The translations under genes were made by a program, and so were the position numbers. The notes beneath the pieces are model-generated. The model did no database searches. It had not been told where the DNA came from and saw only the letters and a program-made list of their open reading frames with translations. From positions 1-64,000 of the forward strand of contig CAZFSR010000006.1 of the NCBI GenBank assembly GCA_964521575.1: a stretch of DNA of 64,000 nt. Reading direction: 5' to 3'. Origin of the DNA: 79-D21 sp964521575. Its GTDB lineage: Bacteria; Synergistota; Synergistia; Synergistales; 79-D21. How positions within the stretch are numbered: position 1 is the stretch's first letter; each line of letters starts with the position of its first letter. Of this stretch, positions 33,037 to 42,296 are shown piece after piece.

Positions 33037-33981
33037 GTGAGAAAACGTGTGGTCGTCGCACTTGGAGGCAACGCCATCCTTCAGCGAGGACAGCGTGGTA
33101 CGGCCGCTGAGCAGATGGAAAACGTTAAAATGACCGCCGAACAAGTCGTAAAAATGATTGAAGCGGGATATGAGGTTATCCTGACGCACGGGAACGGACC
33201 CCAGGTTGGCACGATCCTCATTCAAAACGAGCTCGGAGCCCGGCAGGTTCCTCCCATGCCAATGGACATTTGCGGTGCTGAAAGCCAGGGATTCATTGGG
33301 TACCTCTTTTGCCAGGCCCTTGCAAACAAATTCGGCCAGAAAAAAAACCTTTCTTCCCGGCCGATATGCCTGGTGACGCAGGTGAGGGTTGACCGCGAAG
33401 ATCCAGCCTTTCTTCATCCCACTAAGCCGGTCGGTCCTTTCTTCACCGAAGATGAAGCACGACGCAGGATGAGTGAACGCAAAGAAACCTGGATTGAAGA
33501 CGCCGGAAGAGGTTGGCGCAGGGTCGTCCCGTCTCCGGATCCGAAGGAAATCATCGAAAAGGAGGCTGTCTCGGCTCTGGTGGAAAAGGGGTTTGTCGTT
33601 ATTGCCTCAGGTGGAGGCGGCATACCGGTTGTTGTTGACCAGGAAGGGAAGCTTCAGGGAGTCGAAGCGGTCATCGACAAGGACCTGGCTGCCGAAAGGC
33701 TCGCTCACGACGTGAAGGCCGATTTCCTTCTCATCCTCACCGACGTCCCCCAGGTTCTGATCAACTATCGCCAGCCTACCGAGAAAGCCCTCTCAAAAGT
33801 TTCTGCTTTAGAGCTGGAGGCTTACCAGGATGCGGGGCATTTCAAGGCGGGCAGCATGGGACCGAAGGTCGAGGCAACATTGAGGTTTGTCAGGAACGGC
33901 GGAGAAAGGGCGATCATCGCTCGCCTTGACGAAGCCCTGGAAGCCCTGGAGGGTTCAAAGGGCACGCAAATTGTACGGTAG
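33037..33981 (+). CDS. arcC: Carbamate kinase
   Basis: 314 residues. VVVALGGNAILQRGQ at the start, LTHGNGPQVGTILIQNE near 49, IASGGGGIPVV near 189 and LLILTDVPQV near 231 are family motifs, and FKAGSMGPKVEA closes the site. It makes ATP and carbamate from carbamoyl phosphate and ADP in arginine, citrulline or purine-derived breakdown. GTG start after CAGGAGGAATC. It stands alone here: no arginine deiminase or ornithine carbamoyltransferase gene is adjacent. Confidence 0.95.
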   Translation: MRKRVVVALGGNAILQRGQRGTAAEQMENVKMTAEQVVKMIEAGYEVILTHGNGPQVGTILIQNELGARQVPPMPMDICGAESQGFIGYLFCQALANKFGQKKNLSSRPICLVTQVRVDREDPAFLHPTKPVGPFFTEDEARRRMSERKETWIEDAGRGWRRVVPSPDPKEIIEKEAVSALVEKGFVVIASGGGGIPVVVDQEGKLQGVEAVIDKDLAAERLAHDVKADFLLILTDVPQVLINYRQPTEKALSKVSALELEAYQDAGHFKAGSMGPKVEATLRFVRNGGERAIIARLDEALEALEGSKGTQIVR

Positions 33982-33997
33982 GGAATGCGAGATATAA

Positions 33998-34034
33998 AGA
34001 AAGGCGGGAAGCCTCGTTGGCCTTCCCGCCTTTC
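33998..34034. terminator. Bidirectional terminator between arcC and the aminotransferase
   Basis: AGAAAGGCGGGAAG / CTTCCCGCCTTTCT hairpin. A-rich on the left and T-rich on the right, so it can end both converging genes. Confidence 0.75.
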
Positions 34035-34047
34035 TGCGATTATAGGG

Positions 34048-35235
34048 CTAAAGTTCGGTCAGGAATCGCCGGAAACGCTTCATGCCTTCTTCGATCTCTT
34101 CGACGGAGTTCGAATAGGAAAAACGCAAGTATCCCGGCGCGAGAAAGGCGCTTCCGGGAACCGCAGCGACGAATTCTCCCTCCAGAAGGGCCTTGCAAAG
34201 GGAAATGTCATCGCATATCGGTTTCCCCCTGTAGCTTTTGCCAAGGCACTTCCGGGCATCCACGAAAACGTAGAATGCCCCGTCCGGTTCGGTGACAGAA
34301 ATGTGCGGCATGAGCGAAAGGGCCTGGAGGATAATCCGGCGGCGCTCTTCAAAGGCTTTTCTCATGACCTCGACTTCTGGTTCCGCCTCCCTTAGTGCAC
34401 CAACCGATGCCCATTGTGAAATAGAAGTCGGGTTGGAAGTCAGGTGTCCCTGGACGCCTCCCATTTTTTCGATGAGCGATTTCGGGCCGAGAGCGTAGCC
34501 GATCCGCCAGCCTGTCATCGCGAAAGCCTTGCTGACGCCGTTGACGATCAGGGTCGAATCGCGAAGGGAAGGAGAAACGGTCAGGATATTCCGATGAACG
34601 GCTTCCCCGTAGACCAGGCGCTCGTAAATCTCGTCGAAGATTAACCAAAGCCCCTTTGCCTTTGCAATACCGGCAATCCCCTCGAGGAGTTCTTTCCGGT
34701 ATACTGCTCCAGTCGGGTTGTTGGGAGTGTTCAGGAGAATCCCTACGGTCTGTGGTGTGATCGCCTTTTCGAGCATTTCCAGGGTCGGGAGAAAAGCGTT
34801 TCCTGCTGTGTCCACGATGACGGGCTTCCCGTCGCAAAGGGAAATTTGCTCAACATAGCTGACCCAGGCAGGAGCGAAGACGATGACTTCATCGCCCGGG
34901 TTCAGGAGGCAAGCGAGCGCTTCGAAGAGAAGGGGCTTCGCTCCGGCTCCGACAAGAATCTCCGCAGGCTGGTATTCCAGACCGAAACGGTTTCTGTAAT
35001 AGGCTTGTATCGCTTCCTTCAATTCTGGAATCCCGGAAGTCGGGGTATAATGAGTTTCCCCTCGGTCCAAAGCTTCCTTTGCTGCGCGGATAGCAGCTGG
35101 AGGGGAAGAAAAATCCGGTTCCCCCGCACCGAAAGAGATGACGGGCTTGCCTTCGCGTCTCAGTTCCTTTGCCTTTGCGACAACTTCGAGAGTGGCAGAA
35201 GGCGCAAGTTTCAAGGCTCGTTCCGATAGGCGCAC
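34048..35235 (-). CDS. Class I aminotransferase, aspartate aminotransferase-like (AspB type)
   Basis: 395 residues. LSERALKLAPSATLEV at the start, FGAGEPDFSSP, NTPNNPTGAVY, FDEIYERLVYG and VNGVSKAFAMTGWRIGYALGP (Schiff-base Lys) are typical of the Bacillus/Thermus-type aspartate aminotransferases (subgroup I-gamma). The GTG at 35235 has AGGAAGTGAGG upstream and gives the usual N-terminus; the frame extends 32 codons further upstream. Interconverts aspartate or other amino acids with 2-oxoglutarate. Confidence 0.92.
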   Translation of the reverse strand: MRLSERALKLAPSATLEVVAKAKELRREGKPVISFGAGEPDFSSPPAAIRAAKEALDRGETHYTPTSGIPELKEAIQAYYRNRFGLEYQPAEILVGAGAKPLLFEALACLLNPGDEVIVFAPAWVSYVEQISLCDGKPVIVDTAGNAFLPTLEMLEKAITPQTVGILLNTPNNPTGAVYRKELLEGIAGIAKAKGLWLIFDEIYERLVYGEAVHRNILTVSPSLRDSTLIVNGVSKAFAMTGWRIGYALGPKSLIEKMGGVQGHLTSNPTSISQWASVGALREAEPEVEVMRKAFEERRRIILQALSLMPHISVTEPDGAFYVFVDARKCLGKSYRGKPICDDISLCKALLEGEFVAAVPGSAFLAPGYLRFSYSNSVEEIEEGMKRFRRFLTEL

Positions 35236-35394
35236 TTGCCTCACTTCCTCTTCTTCGTGAAAGTATGGACTCTTGAGAAGTGATTGTATCAGATCACCCT
35301 GAAGCATGTCAGGAATCATCTTGTATGGCAAGGCAGCATAATGAATAGCTGATAAAGCACCAATACGGCCTTTCTCGAACGACTAGCCGGATGT

Positions 35395-35400
35395 TATAAT
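35395..35400 (+). promoter_or_regulatory. -10 element upstream of hpf
   Basis: TATAAT in a 210-base gap. The -35 region at 35372-35377 (TTCTCG) is weak, which would fit a regulated promoter. Confidence 0.4.
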
Positions 35401-35443
35401 CCTGTAAGAAAGGTCTTTTCGACGTCGGAATGGAGGGATGAGC

Positions 35444-35992
35444 ATGAGCGTTCGCTTTGTCTCACGAAATGTCGAGCTATCGGACGATCTCAAGGATTAC
35501 ATGGAAAAGAAGCTTGGAAAGCTGGAAAAGTTCTTTGACAAGATCCTCGACTCGAAGGTTGCGTTGAGCCACAACAGGGGGATGTTTGTCGTCGAGATCA
35601 CTTCGAATGTCAATGGGGTGGTCATGAGGGGAGAAGAGTATGCCCCGGAGCAGAGGAAGGCTTTCGATGGGGCGATCAGGAACATCGAGACACAGGTGAA
35701 GAAACACAAGAATTTTCTGAAGGATAGGGCATTCCTCAAAACGCACGACCTTTCGCCGGAACTCGCAAGCCTGTATGCCGCAACCGAAAGTTCCATTCCG
35801 GCCGCTACCGAGGATGAGATCGTAAAGACAAAGAAATTCCCTCTTCGACCGATGAGCCCGACTGAAGCCACGTTGCAGATGGACCTTCTTGGACACAGTT
35901 TTTTTGTTTTCCGCAATGCGGAAACGGGACAGACGAATGTCGTCTACAGGAGGAAAGAAGGCGGTTTCGGACTCCTGGAACCTGAGAGTTGA
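35444..35992 (+). CDS. hpf: Ribosome hibernation promoting factor, long form
   Basis: 182 residues. The N-terminal domain (1-105) is the S30AE/YfiA fold (VRFVSRNVELSDDLKDYMEKKLGKLEKFF, then ALSHNRGMFVVEIT). The C-terminal domain (about 125-182: KTKKFPLRPMSPTEATLQMDLLGHSFFVFRN region, VVYRRKEGGFGLLEP) dimerises ribosomes into 100S particles. ATG at 35444 has GGAGG 7 bases upstream; the ATG at 35438 overlaps that SD. Confidence 0.95.
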   Translation: MSVRFVSRNVELSDDLKDYMEKKLGKLEKFFDKILDSKVALSHNRGMFVVEITSNVNGVVMRGEEYAPEQRKAFDGAIRNIETQVKKHKNFLKDRAFLKTHDLSPELASLYAATESSIPAATEDEIVKTKKFPLRPMSPTEATLQMDLLGHSFFVFRNAETGQTNVVYRRKEGGFGLLEPES

Positions 35993-36006
35993 ACAAGGTT
36001 GAATCA

Positions 36007-36033
36007 GGGGCCCAAAGGGCCCCTTTTTTTCTT
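36007..36033 (+). terminator. Terminator of hpf
   Basis: GGGGCCC-AAA-GGGCCCC hairpin followed by TTTTTTTCTTTTTT. Confidence 0.85.
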
Positions 36034-36062
36034 TTTTGTTGATGTTGGGGAGGAATCCGTCG

Positions 36063-36425
36063 ATGCACGAGATGTCGCTCGTAGAAGCGATCCTTGAATC
36101 CCTGCTGCCGCTTTGCGAGAAAAACCGCTGGAATAGGGTCGAGCGCTTAGTTCTGAGAATTGGGAGCCTTAGGCAAGTTATCCCTGAAGCCTTGGTATTT
36201 TGTTTCGAGGCTGCATCCTCTGGAACACCGCTTGCTGGTGCGTTGGTCGAGATCAAGGAAGTTCCGATCCGGCAGAAATGCTCCAGCTGCGGATTAGAAT
36301 GGGAAGGGGAAGTTCCCTTGGGGCGATGTTCAGGCTGTCGCTCTGCAGATGTTGTCACGGTCGCAGGCCTGGAACTGGAAATCGAAGCACTGGAGGTTTT
36401 GGAAGATGCCAACGAAAAGGGTTAG
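36063..36425 (+). CDS. hypA: Hydrogenase nickel-insertion protein HypA
   Basis: 120 residues. The N-terminal MHEMSLVEAIL carries the nickel-binding His2. The zinc domain has CSSCG near residue 72 and CSGC near 88. It delivers nickel to the hydrogenase large subunit together with HypB. ATG at 36063 with GGGAGG upstream. hypB overlaps its end by 20 bases. The obvious client is MbhL at 13197-14435. Confidence 0.95.
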   Translation: MHEMSLVEAILESLLPLCEKNRWNRVERLVLRIGSLRQVIPEALVFCFEAASSGTPLAGALVEIKEVPIRQKCSSCGLEWEGEVPLGRCSGCRSADVVTVAGLELEIEALEVLEDANEKG

Positions 36426-37068
36426 CGTGCTTAAGTCCGTTCTTGCAGAGGATGAACAATTCGCATCAAGGATCCGCAGGGAAATGGAAAAAAGAGGAGT
36501 GCTTGTCCTCAACCTGATCGGTTCTCCGGGCGCGGGGAAAACGTCTCTTCTGGAAGGAACGCTCAGGCGGTGCCGTTTCAGAGCTGCAGTCGTGGAAGGA
36601 GATATCGCGACCGCCCGTGATGCGGAACGGATTGCCTCCTGCGGAGTCCCTGTCGTCCAGATCAACACAAAGGGCGGATGCCATCTGGAGGCCAATCTTG
36701 TTTCGAAAGCGCTCGACACTTTCGATCTGGACAAGATCGACGTGGTTTTTATCGAGAACGTGGGCAACCTTGTCTGTCCTGCCGAATTCGACCTCGGCGA
36801 GGATGGAAAGGTCGCCGTGTGCAGTACGGCTGAAGGGGCGGACAAACCCCTGAAATACCCGCACCTCTTCCACGAATGCAAGGCTGTGGTCCTGACGAAA
36901 AAGGACCTTTCCCCGTACGTTCTTTTCGACAGGGAACTCTTCTGGGGAGATGTGGAAGGACTCAACGGGAAAGCCGTGAAACTCGAGGTCAACAACCTGA
37001 CCGGCGAGGGGCTTGATGCTTGGCTGGAGTGGATTGAAAAATGCCTGGAGCAAAAGCGGCAGGCATGA
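36406..37068 (+). CDS. hypB: Hydrogenase maturation GTPase HypB
   Basis: 220 residues, SIMIBI-class GTPase. P-loop LIGSPGAGKTSLLE near residue 37, the metal-site motif GGCHLEANLV near 96, FIENVGNLVCPAEFDLGE near 121 and a KKDLSPYV nucleotide-specificity stretch. It lacks the N-terminal His-rich nickel store seen in some HypB proteins. Its stop shares bases with the uvrD start. hypC, D, E and F are not in this window. Confidence 0.95.
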   Translation: MPTKRVSVLKSVLAEDEQFASRIRREMEKRGVLVLNLIGSPGAGKTSLLEGTLRRCRFRAAVVEGDIATARDAERIASCGVPVVQINTKGGCHLEANLVSKALDTFDLDKIDVVFIENVGNLVCPAEFDLGEDGKVAVCSTAEGADKPLKYPHLFHECKAVVLTKKDLSPYVLFDRELFWGDVEGLNGKAVKLEVNNLTGEGLDAWLEWIEKCLEQKRQA

Positions 37069-39032
37069 AAGACTTGTCCGGCTTGAACCCGTGCCAGCGC
37101 GAAGCGGTGGCTTACTGTGACGGTCCTCTTCTGGTGCTCGCGGGTGCTGGGAGCGGGAAAACGCGGGTCCTGGCTTTCAAGGCCGCATATCTCGTTTCGA
37201 AAATCGGGATTCCACCGGCGCGTATTCTAGCCGTGACGTTCACCAATAAAGCCGCAAATGAGATGAGAGAGAGAGTCAGGACCCTCCTTGGATCGGATTC
37301 GAAAGGACTGCAGGCCTGCACCTTTCACTCTTACGGACTGCGTTTCCTGCAAAGGAACCGGGACAGTCTCCATAAAGTGGGACTTCGGAAGGATTTTGTC
37401 GTGTTCGACCGATCGGATTGCCGATCCGTGGTGAAGGATATCCTCGAGGGAATGAACATCGACCAGGAAAAGATCGAGATCCCCTGGATTCTCGACCAGC
37501 TTTCCAGAAGGAAGACGAAAACGGTCTCCCCAGAGGAAGAGACAACTTTTGCCGACAGGCTAGGGGAAATCGAAAAAGCCTACGAGGCCGTGCTGAAGGA
37601 GCAGAACGCGGTCGATTTCGATGATCTCCTGGAACTCCCGCTTGAACTGATGAAAGACCCGGTTTTGCTTGAAAGGGAACGCGCTTCCCTGGATTGGATA
37701 TTGGTTGACGAATACCAGGATGTAAACCGGCCCCAGTACCGACTCCTTCGGAAACTGGTCGGGAATTCCGGACGCATCATGGTGGTCGGTGACCCGGACC
37801 AGTCAATTTACGGCTGGCGCGGAGCGGATATGAATATGATCCTGAATTTCGAGCGTGACTTCCCAGGGGCAAAAACCGTGGTTCTCGACCAGAATTACCG
37901 CTCCACGGCTCAAATTCTGGGGGCTTCGAACGGATTGATTCGCAACAACTTGAAGAGGAAACCGAAAAATCTCTGGACAGCCCGTGACAAAGGAGAACCG
38001 GTCAAGATCCGCCTCAACGGGGACGAAAAAGAGGAAGCCAATTTCATCCTGTCGGAAATCGAGTCCTTGCGCAGAAAAGGCTACCGTCATGGACAGATTG
38101 CCCTGCTATACAGGGTCAACGCCCTGAGCCGAACCTACGAACAGGCTTTTCTCGGGAGGGGCATCCCTTACCGGGTCGTCAGGGGGACCGCTTTCTACGA
38201 ACGCAAGGAAGTGAAGGACGTTCTTTCCTTCATGAGGTTGGCTCTCAATCCCTCGGACACCGTCTCCCTTTCGAGGGTTGCAAACATTCCGCCAAAAGGG
38301 CTAGGGAAAAAAGGTGTCGAAGAGCTTGCGGATTACCTTATCAAGGAGCCGGGTTTGGACCCAAGAGAAAAATGGGGGAGAATCGCTGAAAACCGTGCGG
38401 GTTTCAAGGGTAAGCTAGCGGTTTCCTGCGCAGCGCTCGGCGCGCAGATGAAGGGCATCCTGGATCGCTCTGAAAGGTTCGCGCTCGCGCTACGTTTCAT
38501 CTGGGAAGACTCGGGATACGGTGATCATCTTGCCAGGACGGATCCCAGAGGTTTCGACGAGAGGCGTGAAAACGTCATGGAGCTTTTGTCGATCGCTTCG
38601 AAACAGGAAGGGAACCTGGCGGAAGTCCTCGCGGAAATTTCCCTCTTCACCGATCTTGAAAAGATGGATGACGGAGGAGATGCGGTCAACCTCCTGACGC
38701 TTCACGCGGCGAAAGGCCTTGAATTTCCTGTCGTGTTCATGGTCGGGATGGAAGAGGGCCTCTTCCCCCACTCCCGCTCCTCCGAGGGAGGAGAAGGGGT
38801 TGAGGAGGAACGTCGGCTTTGTTATGTCGGAATGACTAGAGCCGAAGAACGTCTTTACATGTCCGGAGCGGAGAGCCGCGTTTTGTTCGGCTCCGTCCAG
38901 AGAAACGGCTATTCCAGGTTCTTGTGGGAGATTCCGCAGGATACGGTGCAGATTTCCGAAAAAGCCCATCGCGAGGAAAGGGGTAATCCTTATGCTGGTC
39001 GTGGGGCTTACAGGGGACGTTGGGGCTGGTAA
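37065..39032 (+). CDS. UvrD/PcrA/Rep-family DNA helicase
   Basis: 655 residues, superfamily 1A 3'-5' helicase. Q-motif LNPCQREAV, Walker A VLAGAGSGKTRVL near 25, FTNKAANEMRERV (Ia), LVDEYQDVN (II), VVGDPDQSIYGWRGA (III), LDQNYRS (IV), TLHAAKGLEFPVVF (V) and VGMTRAEERL (VI) are all present. It acts in repair and in removing proteins from DNA. Slightly shorter than PcrA, with a C-terminus rich in Arg and Gly. 4-base overlap with hypB and 41-base overlap with coaE. Confidence 0.94.
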   Translation: MKDLSGLNPCQREAVAYCDGPLLVLAGAGSGKTRVLAFKAAYLVSKIGIPPARILAVTFTNKAANEMRERVRTLLGSDSKGLQACTFHSYGLRFLQRNRDSLHKVGLRKDFVVFDRSDCRSVVKDILEGMNIDQEKIEIPWILDQLSRRKTKTVSPEEETTFADRLGEIEKAYEAVLKEQNAVDFDDLLELPLELMKDPVLLERERASLDWILVDEYQDVNRPQYRLLRKLVGNSGRIMVVGDPDQSIYGWRGADMNMILNFERDFPGAKTVVLDQNYRSTAQILGASNGLIRNNLKRKPKNLWTARDKGEPVKIRLNGDEKEEANFILSEIESLRRKGYRHGQIALLYRVNALSRTYEQAFLGRGIPYRVVRGTAFYERKEVKDVLSFMRLALNPSDTVSLSRVANIPPKGLGKKGVEELADYLIKEPGLDPREKWGRIAENRAGFKGKLAVSCAALGAQMKGILDRSERFALALRFIWEDSGYGDHLARTDPRGFDERRENVMELLSIASKQEGNLAEVLAEISLFTDLEKMDDGGDAVNLLTLHAAKGLEFPVVFMVGMEEGLFPHSRSSEGGEGVEEERRLCYVGMTRAEERLYMSGAESRVLFGSVQRNGYSRFLWEIPQDTVQISEKAHREERGNPYAGRGAYRGRWGW

Positions 39033-39645
39033 ATCGACCGTCGCGAAGACATGGAACCGGCTGGGGGCCTCCCTGATCGACAGCGACGAAGTCGTACGAG
39101 CCCTTTGGTCCACCGACCGGATACGTGAAGAAGCTTTTAAGCGCTTCGGCACGAAAAAGATTAAAAAGGATGACGGGGCAGTCGATTTGTCTGCCATCGC
39201 GGATACCGTCTTTTCCAGTGAAGAGCACTACAGGTGGTTGTGTGGGCTATTGCACCCTCTTGTTCTCGAGAAGATCGAGCAAATGCTCGAAGATCTGCAC
39301 GGGTGGGTGGTTGTCGAGCTGCCGCTGCTTTTTGAGGCGGGCCGCCCCCAATGGCTTGACATCGCGGTTTACGTAACCGCCCCTGAAAAGACACGCATAG
39401 ACCGAACCAGGTCCCGGGGGTGGGGTGAGGGCGAACTGAGGCGCAGGGAAAGATGGCTTTTGCCGTCTTCTCATAAAGCCGCTCTCGCCGATATCGTCAT
39501 CGTGAACGATGGCTCGCTGGAGAGCTTGCTGCAAAAGATCGAGAAGATGGGCAGGAAGATGGGAGAATTCGCAAAACGGGCCGACAGGTTTCCCCCAACT
39601 GGAAATGAGAGGAGAAAACACTTGCTGGAGGCGATCCTGAAGTGA
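38992..39645 (+). CDS. coaE: Dephospho-CoA kinase
   Basis: Last step of coenzyme A synthesis. 217 residues: P-loop LTGDVGAGKSTVAKTW, then LIDSDEVVRAL, VVELPLLFEAG and the RRERWLLPSSHKAALADIVIVNDG lid region, where the usual R-x5-Q...K...AD-VI-N-G order is recognisable. The ATG at 38992 lies inside the uvrD gene. Confidence 0.93.
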   Translation: MLVVGLTGDVGAGKSTVAKTWNRLGASLIDSDEVVRALWSTDRIREEAFKRFGTKKIKKDDGAVDLSAIADTVFSSEEHYRWLCGLLHPLVLEKIEQMLEDLHGWVVVELPLLFEAGRPQWLDIAVYVTAPEKTRIDRTRSRGWGEGELRRRERWLLPSSHKAALADIVIVNDGSLESLLQKIEKMGRKMGEFAKRADRFPPTGNERRKHLLEAILK

Positions 39646-42296
39646 GGGTCATCACGAGCCATATCGGTTCCGATTTCGACTCCTTTTCCAGCATGGTCGC
39701 TGCATCAAAGCTATATGACGATTCGGTCCTCTGTTTTTCCGGAGCGGCTTGCAGAAACCTGCGGGAATTTCTGAAACGATTCGGAAATCGTTGGAAGGTC
39801 CTGACCCCCCGGCGGATCAACTTCGATGAAGTTGATCATCTCGTGGTTGTCGACGCCCGCTCAAGGTCACGAATCGGGCCCTTCGGCTCCCTCTGTGGCA
39901 AAGAGGGGGTGGTGATCCATGTTTATGACCATCACCCGCCCGTCAGCGACGAGATTCCTGCTGCGAAAGCCTTGATCGAGCCGGTGGGGTCCACAACCAC
40001 CCTTATCGTTGAGCGTTTGATTGCCCTGAATATCCCTATCCAACCGTTCGAGGCAACCCTCTTTACGATGGGCATTTATGAAGACACGGGCGCGCTGACT
40101 TTCGGCTCGACAACGAGCCGCGATTTCAGTGCTGCCGCTCGCCTGAGGGAATTGGGAGCGGACTTGACCATTGTTCCGCTCCACATTGAAATGAACCTCA
40201 ACGCTGGAGAAAGGAAACTGCTCGACAGCCTCATCGAGAACGCCCGAATCCGCTTCATCGGAGGCGTGAAGGTGGCTTTATCGGAAACAGCCAGTACGGT
40301 GTATATCGAAGGAATCTCACTTTTTGTACACCGGCTGAGGGATTTTTTTGATGCCGACGTGGCCCTGGCAGTCGTCTACATGGAAAACAGGACTTATATC
40401 GTTGCAAGGGGAAGGCCGGACCTCATCGACGTCGCCAAATTTCTGGAGCCCTGGGGCGGGGGCGGCCATCCGCAGGCAGCTTCCGTGACCTTGGGCGGTT
40501 ATGGGCAAGCTGCAAGCATGGACCTTTTGGAGAAAAGACTTGAAGAATGCATCCGCCCCCTCATACGGGTTTCCGACGTGATGAGCAGTCCTGTGATGGC
40601 CGTTGAACCGAACCTGGCGATCGATGACGCCTACCGACTTATGATCCGATACGGGCATGCTGCCCTGCCTGTCGTGAACGAGAAGGGAATTTCTGGAATC
40701 ATCACGAGAAAGGATCTCGATAAGGCAGAGCTTCACGGCCTCGGCAACGTGCCCGTTTCGGACTTCATGACGGAGGGTGCCGTCACGGTTTCGCCTGAGG
40801 CTTCAGTTTCCGAAGCTCACAGGATGATGGTGTTGTACAACATTGGAAGATTGCCGGTGGTTGATGCGGCCGGAACCTTGGTCGGGATCGTCACCCGTAC
40901 GGATATGCTCCGGGCACTTTACCCGTACTCGATCGCCATTGAAGAACAGACAGAAGAAATTTCGCGCCCATGGACGGAAGATGTCGGGGAACTGATGTCG
41001 CAGGAGCTGGTTCCCTGGGTACAGATCCTTTTGCGAAGGCTGGGTGAAAGGGCAGAATCGCTTGGAATGAAAGCCCATGTTGTGGGAGGTTTTGTCAGGG
41101 ACCTTCTTCTCGGCCGTCCTAACCTGGACCTTGACATGGTCATCGAAGGGGACGCAGTCCAGTTTGCCCGGTCATGGGAAAGAGACGGCTGTCGAATAGC
41201 GATTCACCAAAGGTTCAAAACAGGAACGATCGTTTTCCCGGGAGGTCGTAAGGTGGACGTTGCGACGGCTAGAAGGGAATTTTATGAATTCCCGGTCGCC
41301 CAGCCGGAAGTCACGACGGATTCGCTCAAGCACGACCTGTACAGGAGAGATTACACGGTAAACGCTATGGCGATCACCGTCAATCCAAACGAATGGGGGA
41401 AACTTCACGATTACTTCGGGGGGCGAAGGGATCTCCAGAAAAAGACGCTAAATGTCCTTCACAACCTGAGCTTCGTTGAAGACCCGACACGCGTCCTGAG
41501 AGGAGTGAGGCTGGAGCAGCGGCTGCACTTCAGGATAGGGCCGACAAGCCTCAGGTTGTTGGAAAGCTGCATACGGGGAGGGCTTATTTCGAGATTGTCC
41601 GGAGTCCGTCTGCGGAGCGAACTGGAACTGATCTTAACGGAAAGAGAACCCTACCCGATCGTAAAACGCCTCGCTGAGCTCGGTTTCTGGCAAAACCTCA
41701 CCACGGGCCTCACGATTGGCCAGGAATGCCGAAAAGCTTTTCTCAGGTTGTCCTTCTTCCTCAAAAGGATGGGACGAGACTTGCCCGATTTCGGTAAAAC
41801 AGAGTGGCTTGCTTTCCTTTCTGCCTTGTTGATGGAATCCGAACCCCAATCTGCCGAAGGTGCGATTTCCAGGTTACAACTGGGGCAGGAAGAAGGGCGA
41901 TTGGTCAGGGAAAGCCTGGAAGGGCTTAGAAGCATTGAGCAGGCACTGGGAGGAAGGCAAGAAAAGCGAAACTGCGAAATTTACGAATTGCTTGAAAATG
42001 TTTCTTTTACCGTTATTCTTTTCTGGGCGGTTGCCACCAGCCGTTGGAGGGTCCGCCGGCGTCTCCTTGTGTACCTCCTGCGGCTCCACAGGGTCCAGCC
42101 CATGCTTACCGGACGTGACCTTCTCGACCTTGGTTTCCGGAAAGGGCCGTTGATCGGGGATATCCTCGACGGGCTCAAGGTTGCAAGGCTCGAAGGAAGG
42201 GTTGAAACGCGGGAAGAAGAGGTCGAGTGGGCCTTAACCAACTTCCCACAGAGAAAGAACGGTGATCAGGATGTTCACTCTACCGAGACTCGCTGA
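39642..42296 (+). CDS. DHH-CBS-tRNA nucleotidyltransferase fusion (A-adding enzyme type)
   Basis: 884 residues with three parts. First a DHH/DHHA1 phosphoesterase (about 1-300: HIGSDFDSFSS, VVDARS, VYDHHPP near 94 and GGGGHPQAAS near 271). Then a pair of CBS domains (about 310-430: DVMSSPVMAVEPN, VSDFMTEGAVTVSPEASVS). Then a class II poly(A) polymerase/CCA-adding head (VVGGFVRDLLLGRPNLDLDMVIEG near 479, RRDYTVNAMA, EDPTRVLRGVRLE near 614) with a helical tail. This layout is known for A-adding tRNA enzymes in Aquifex and Deinococcus that work with a separate CC-adding enzyme. GTG start overlapping the coaE stop. Confidence 0.9.
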   Translation: MRVITSHIGSDFDSFSSMVAASKLYDDSVLCFSGAACRNLREFLKRFGNRWKVLTPRRINFDEVDHLVVVDARSRSRIGPFGSLCGKEGVVIHVYDHHPPVSDEIPAAKALIEPVGSTTTLIVERLIALNIPIQPFEATLFTMGIYEDTGALTFGSTTSRDFSAAARLRELGADLTIVPLHIEMNLNAGERKLLDSLIENARIRFIGGVKVALSETASTVYIEGISLFVHRLRDFFDADVALAVVYMENRTYIVARGRPDLIDVAKFLEPWGGGGHPQAASVTLGGYGQAASMDLLEKRLEECIRPLIRVSDVMSSPVMAVEPNLAIDDAYRLMIRYGHAALPVVNEKGISGIITRKDLDKAELHGLGNVPVSDFMTEGAVTVSPEASVSEAHRMMVLYNIGRLPVVDAAGTLVGIVTRTDMLRALYPYSIAIEEQTEEISRPWTEDVGELMSQELVPWVQILLRRLGERAESLGMKAHVVGGFVRDLLLGRPNLDLDMVIEGDAVQFARSWERDGCRIAIHQRFKTGTIVFPGGRKVDVATARREFYEFPVAQPEVTTDSLKHDLYRRDYTVNAMAITVNPNEWGKLHDYFGGRRDLQKKTLNVLHNLSFVEDPTRVLRGVRLEQRLHFRIGPTSLRLLESCIRGGLISRLSGVRLRSELELILTEREPYPIVKRLAELGFWQNLTTGLTIGQECRKAFLRLSFFLKRMGRDLPDFGKTEWLAFLSALLMESEPQSAEGAISRLQLGQEEGRLVRESLEGLRSIEQALGGRQEKRNCEIYELLENVSFTVILFWAVATSRWRVRRRLLVYLLRLHRVQPMLTGRDLLDLGFRKGPLIGDILDGLKVARLEGRVETREEEVEWALTNFPQRKNGDQDVHSTETR

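Noticed and set aside
33998..34034. CRISPR-like or mobile inverted repeat near arcC
   Set aside because: A single hairpin with T and A tracts between converging genes is an ordinary bidirectional terminator; no repeated units or transposase genes occur in the window.
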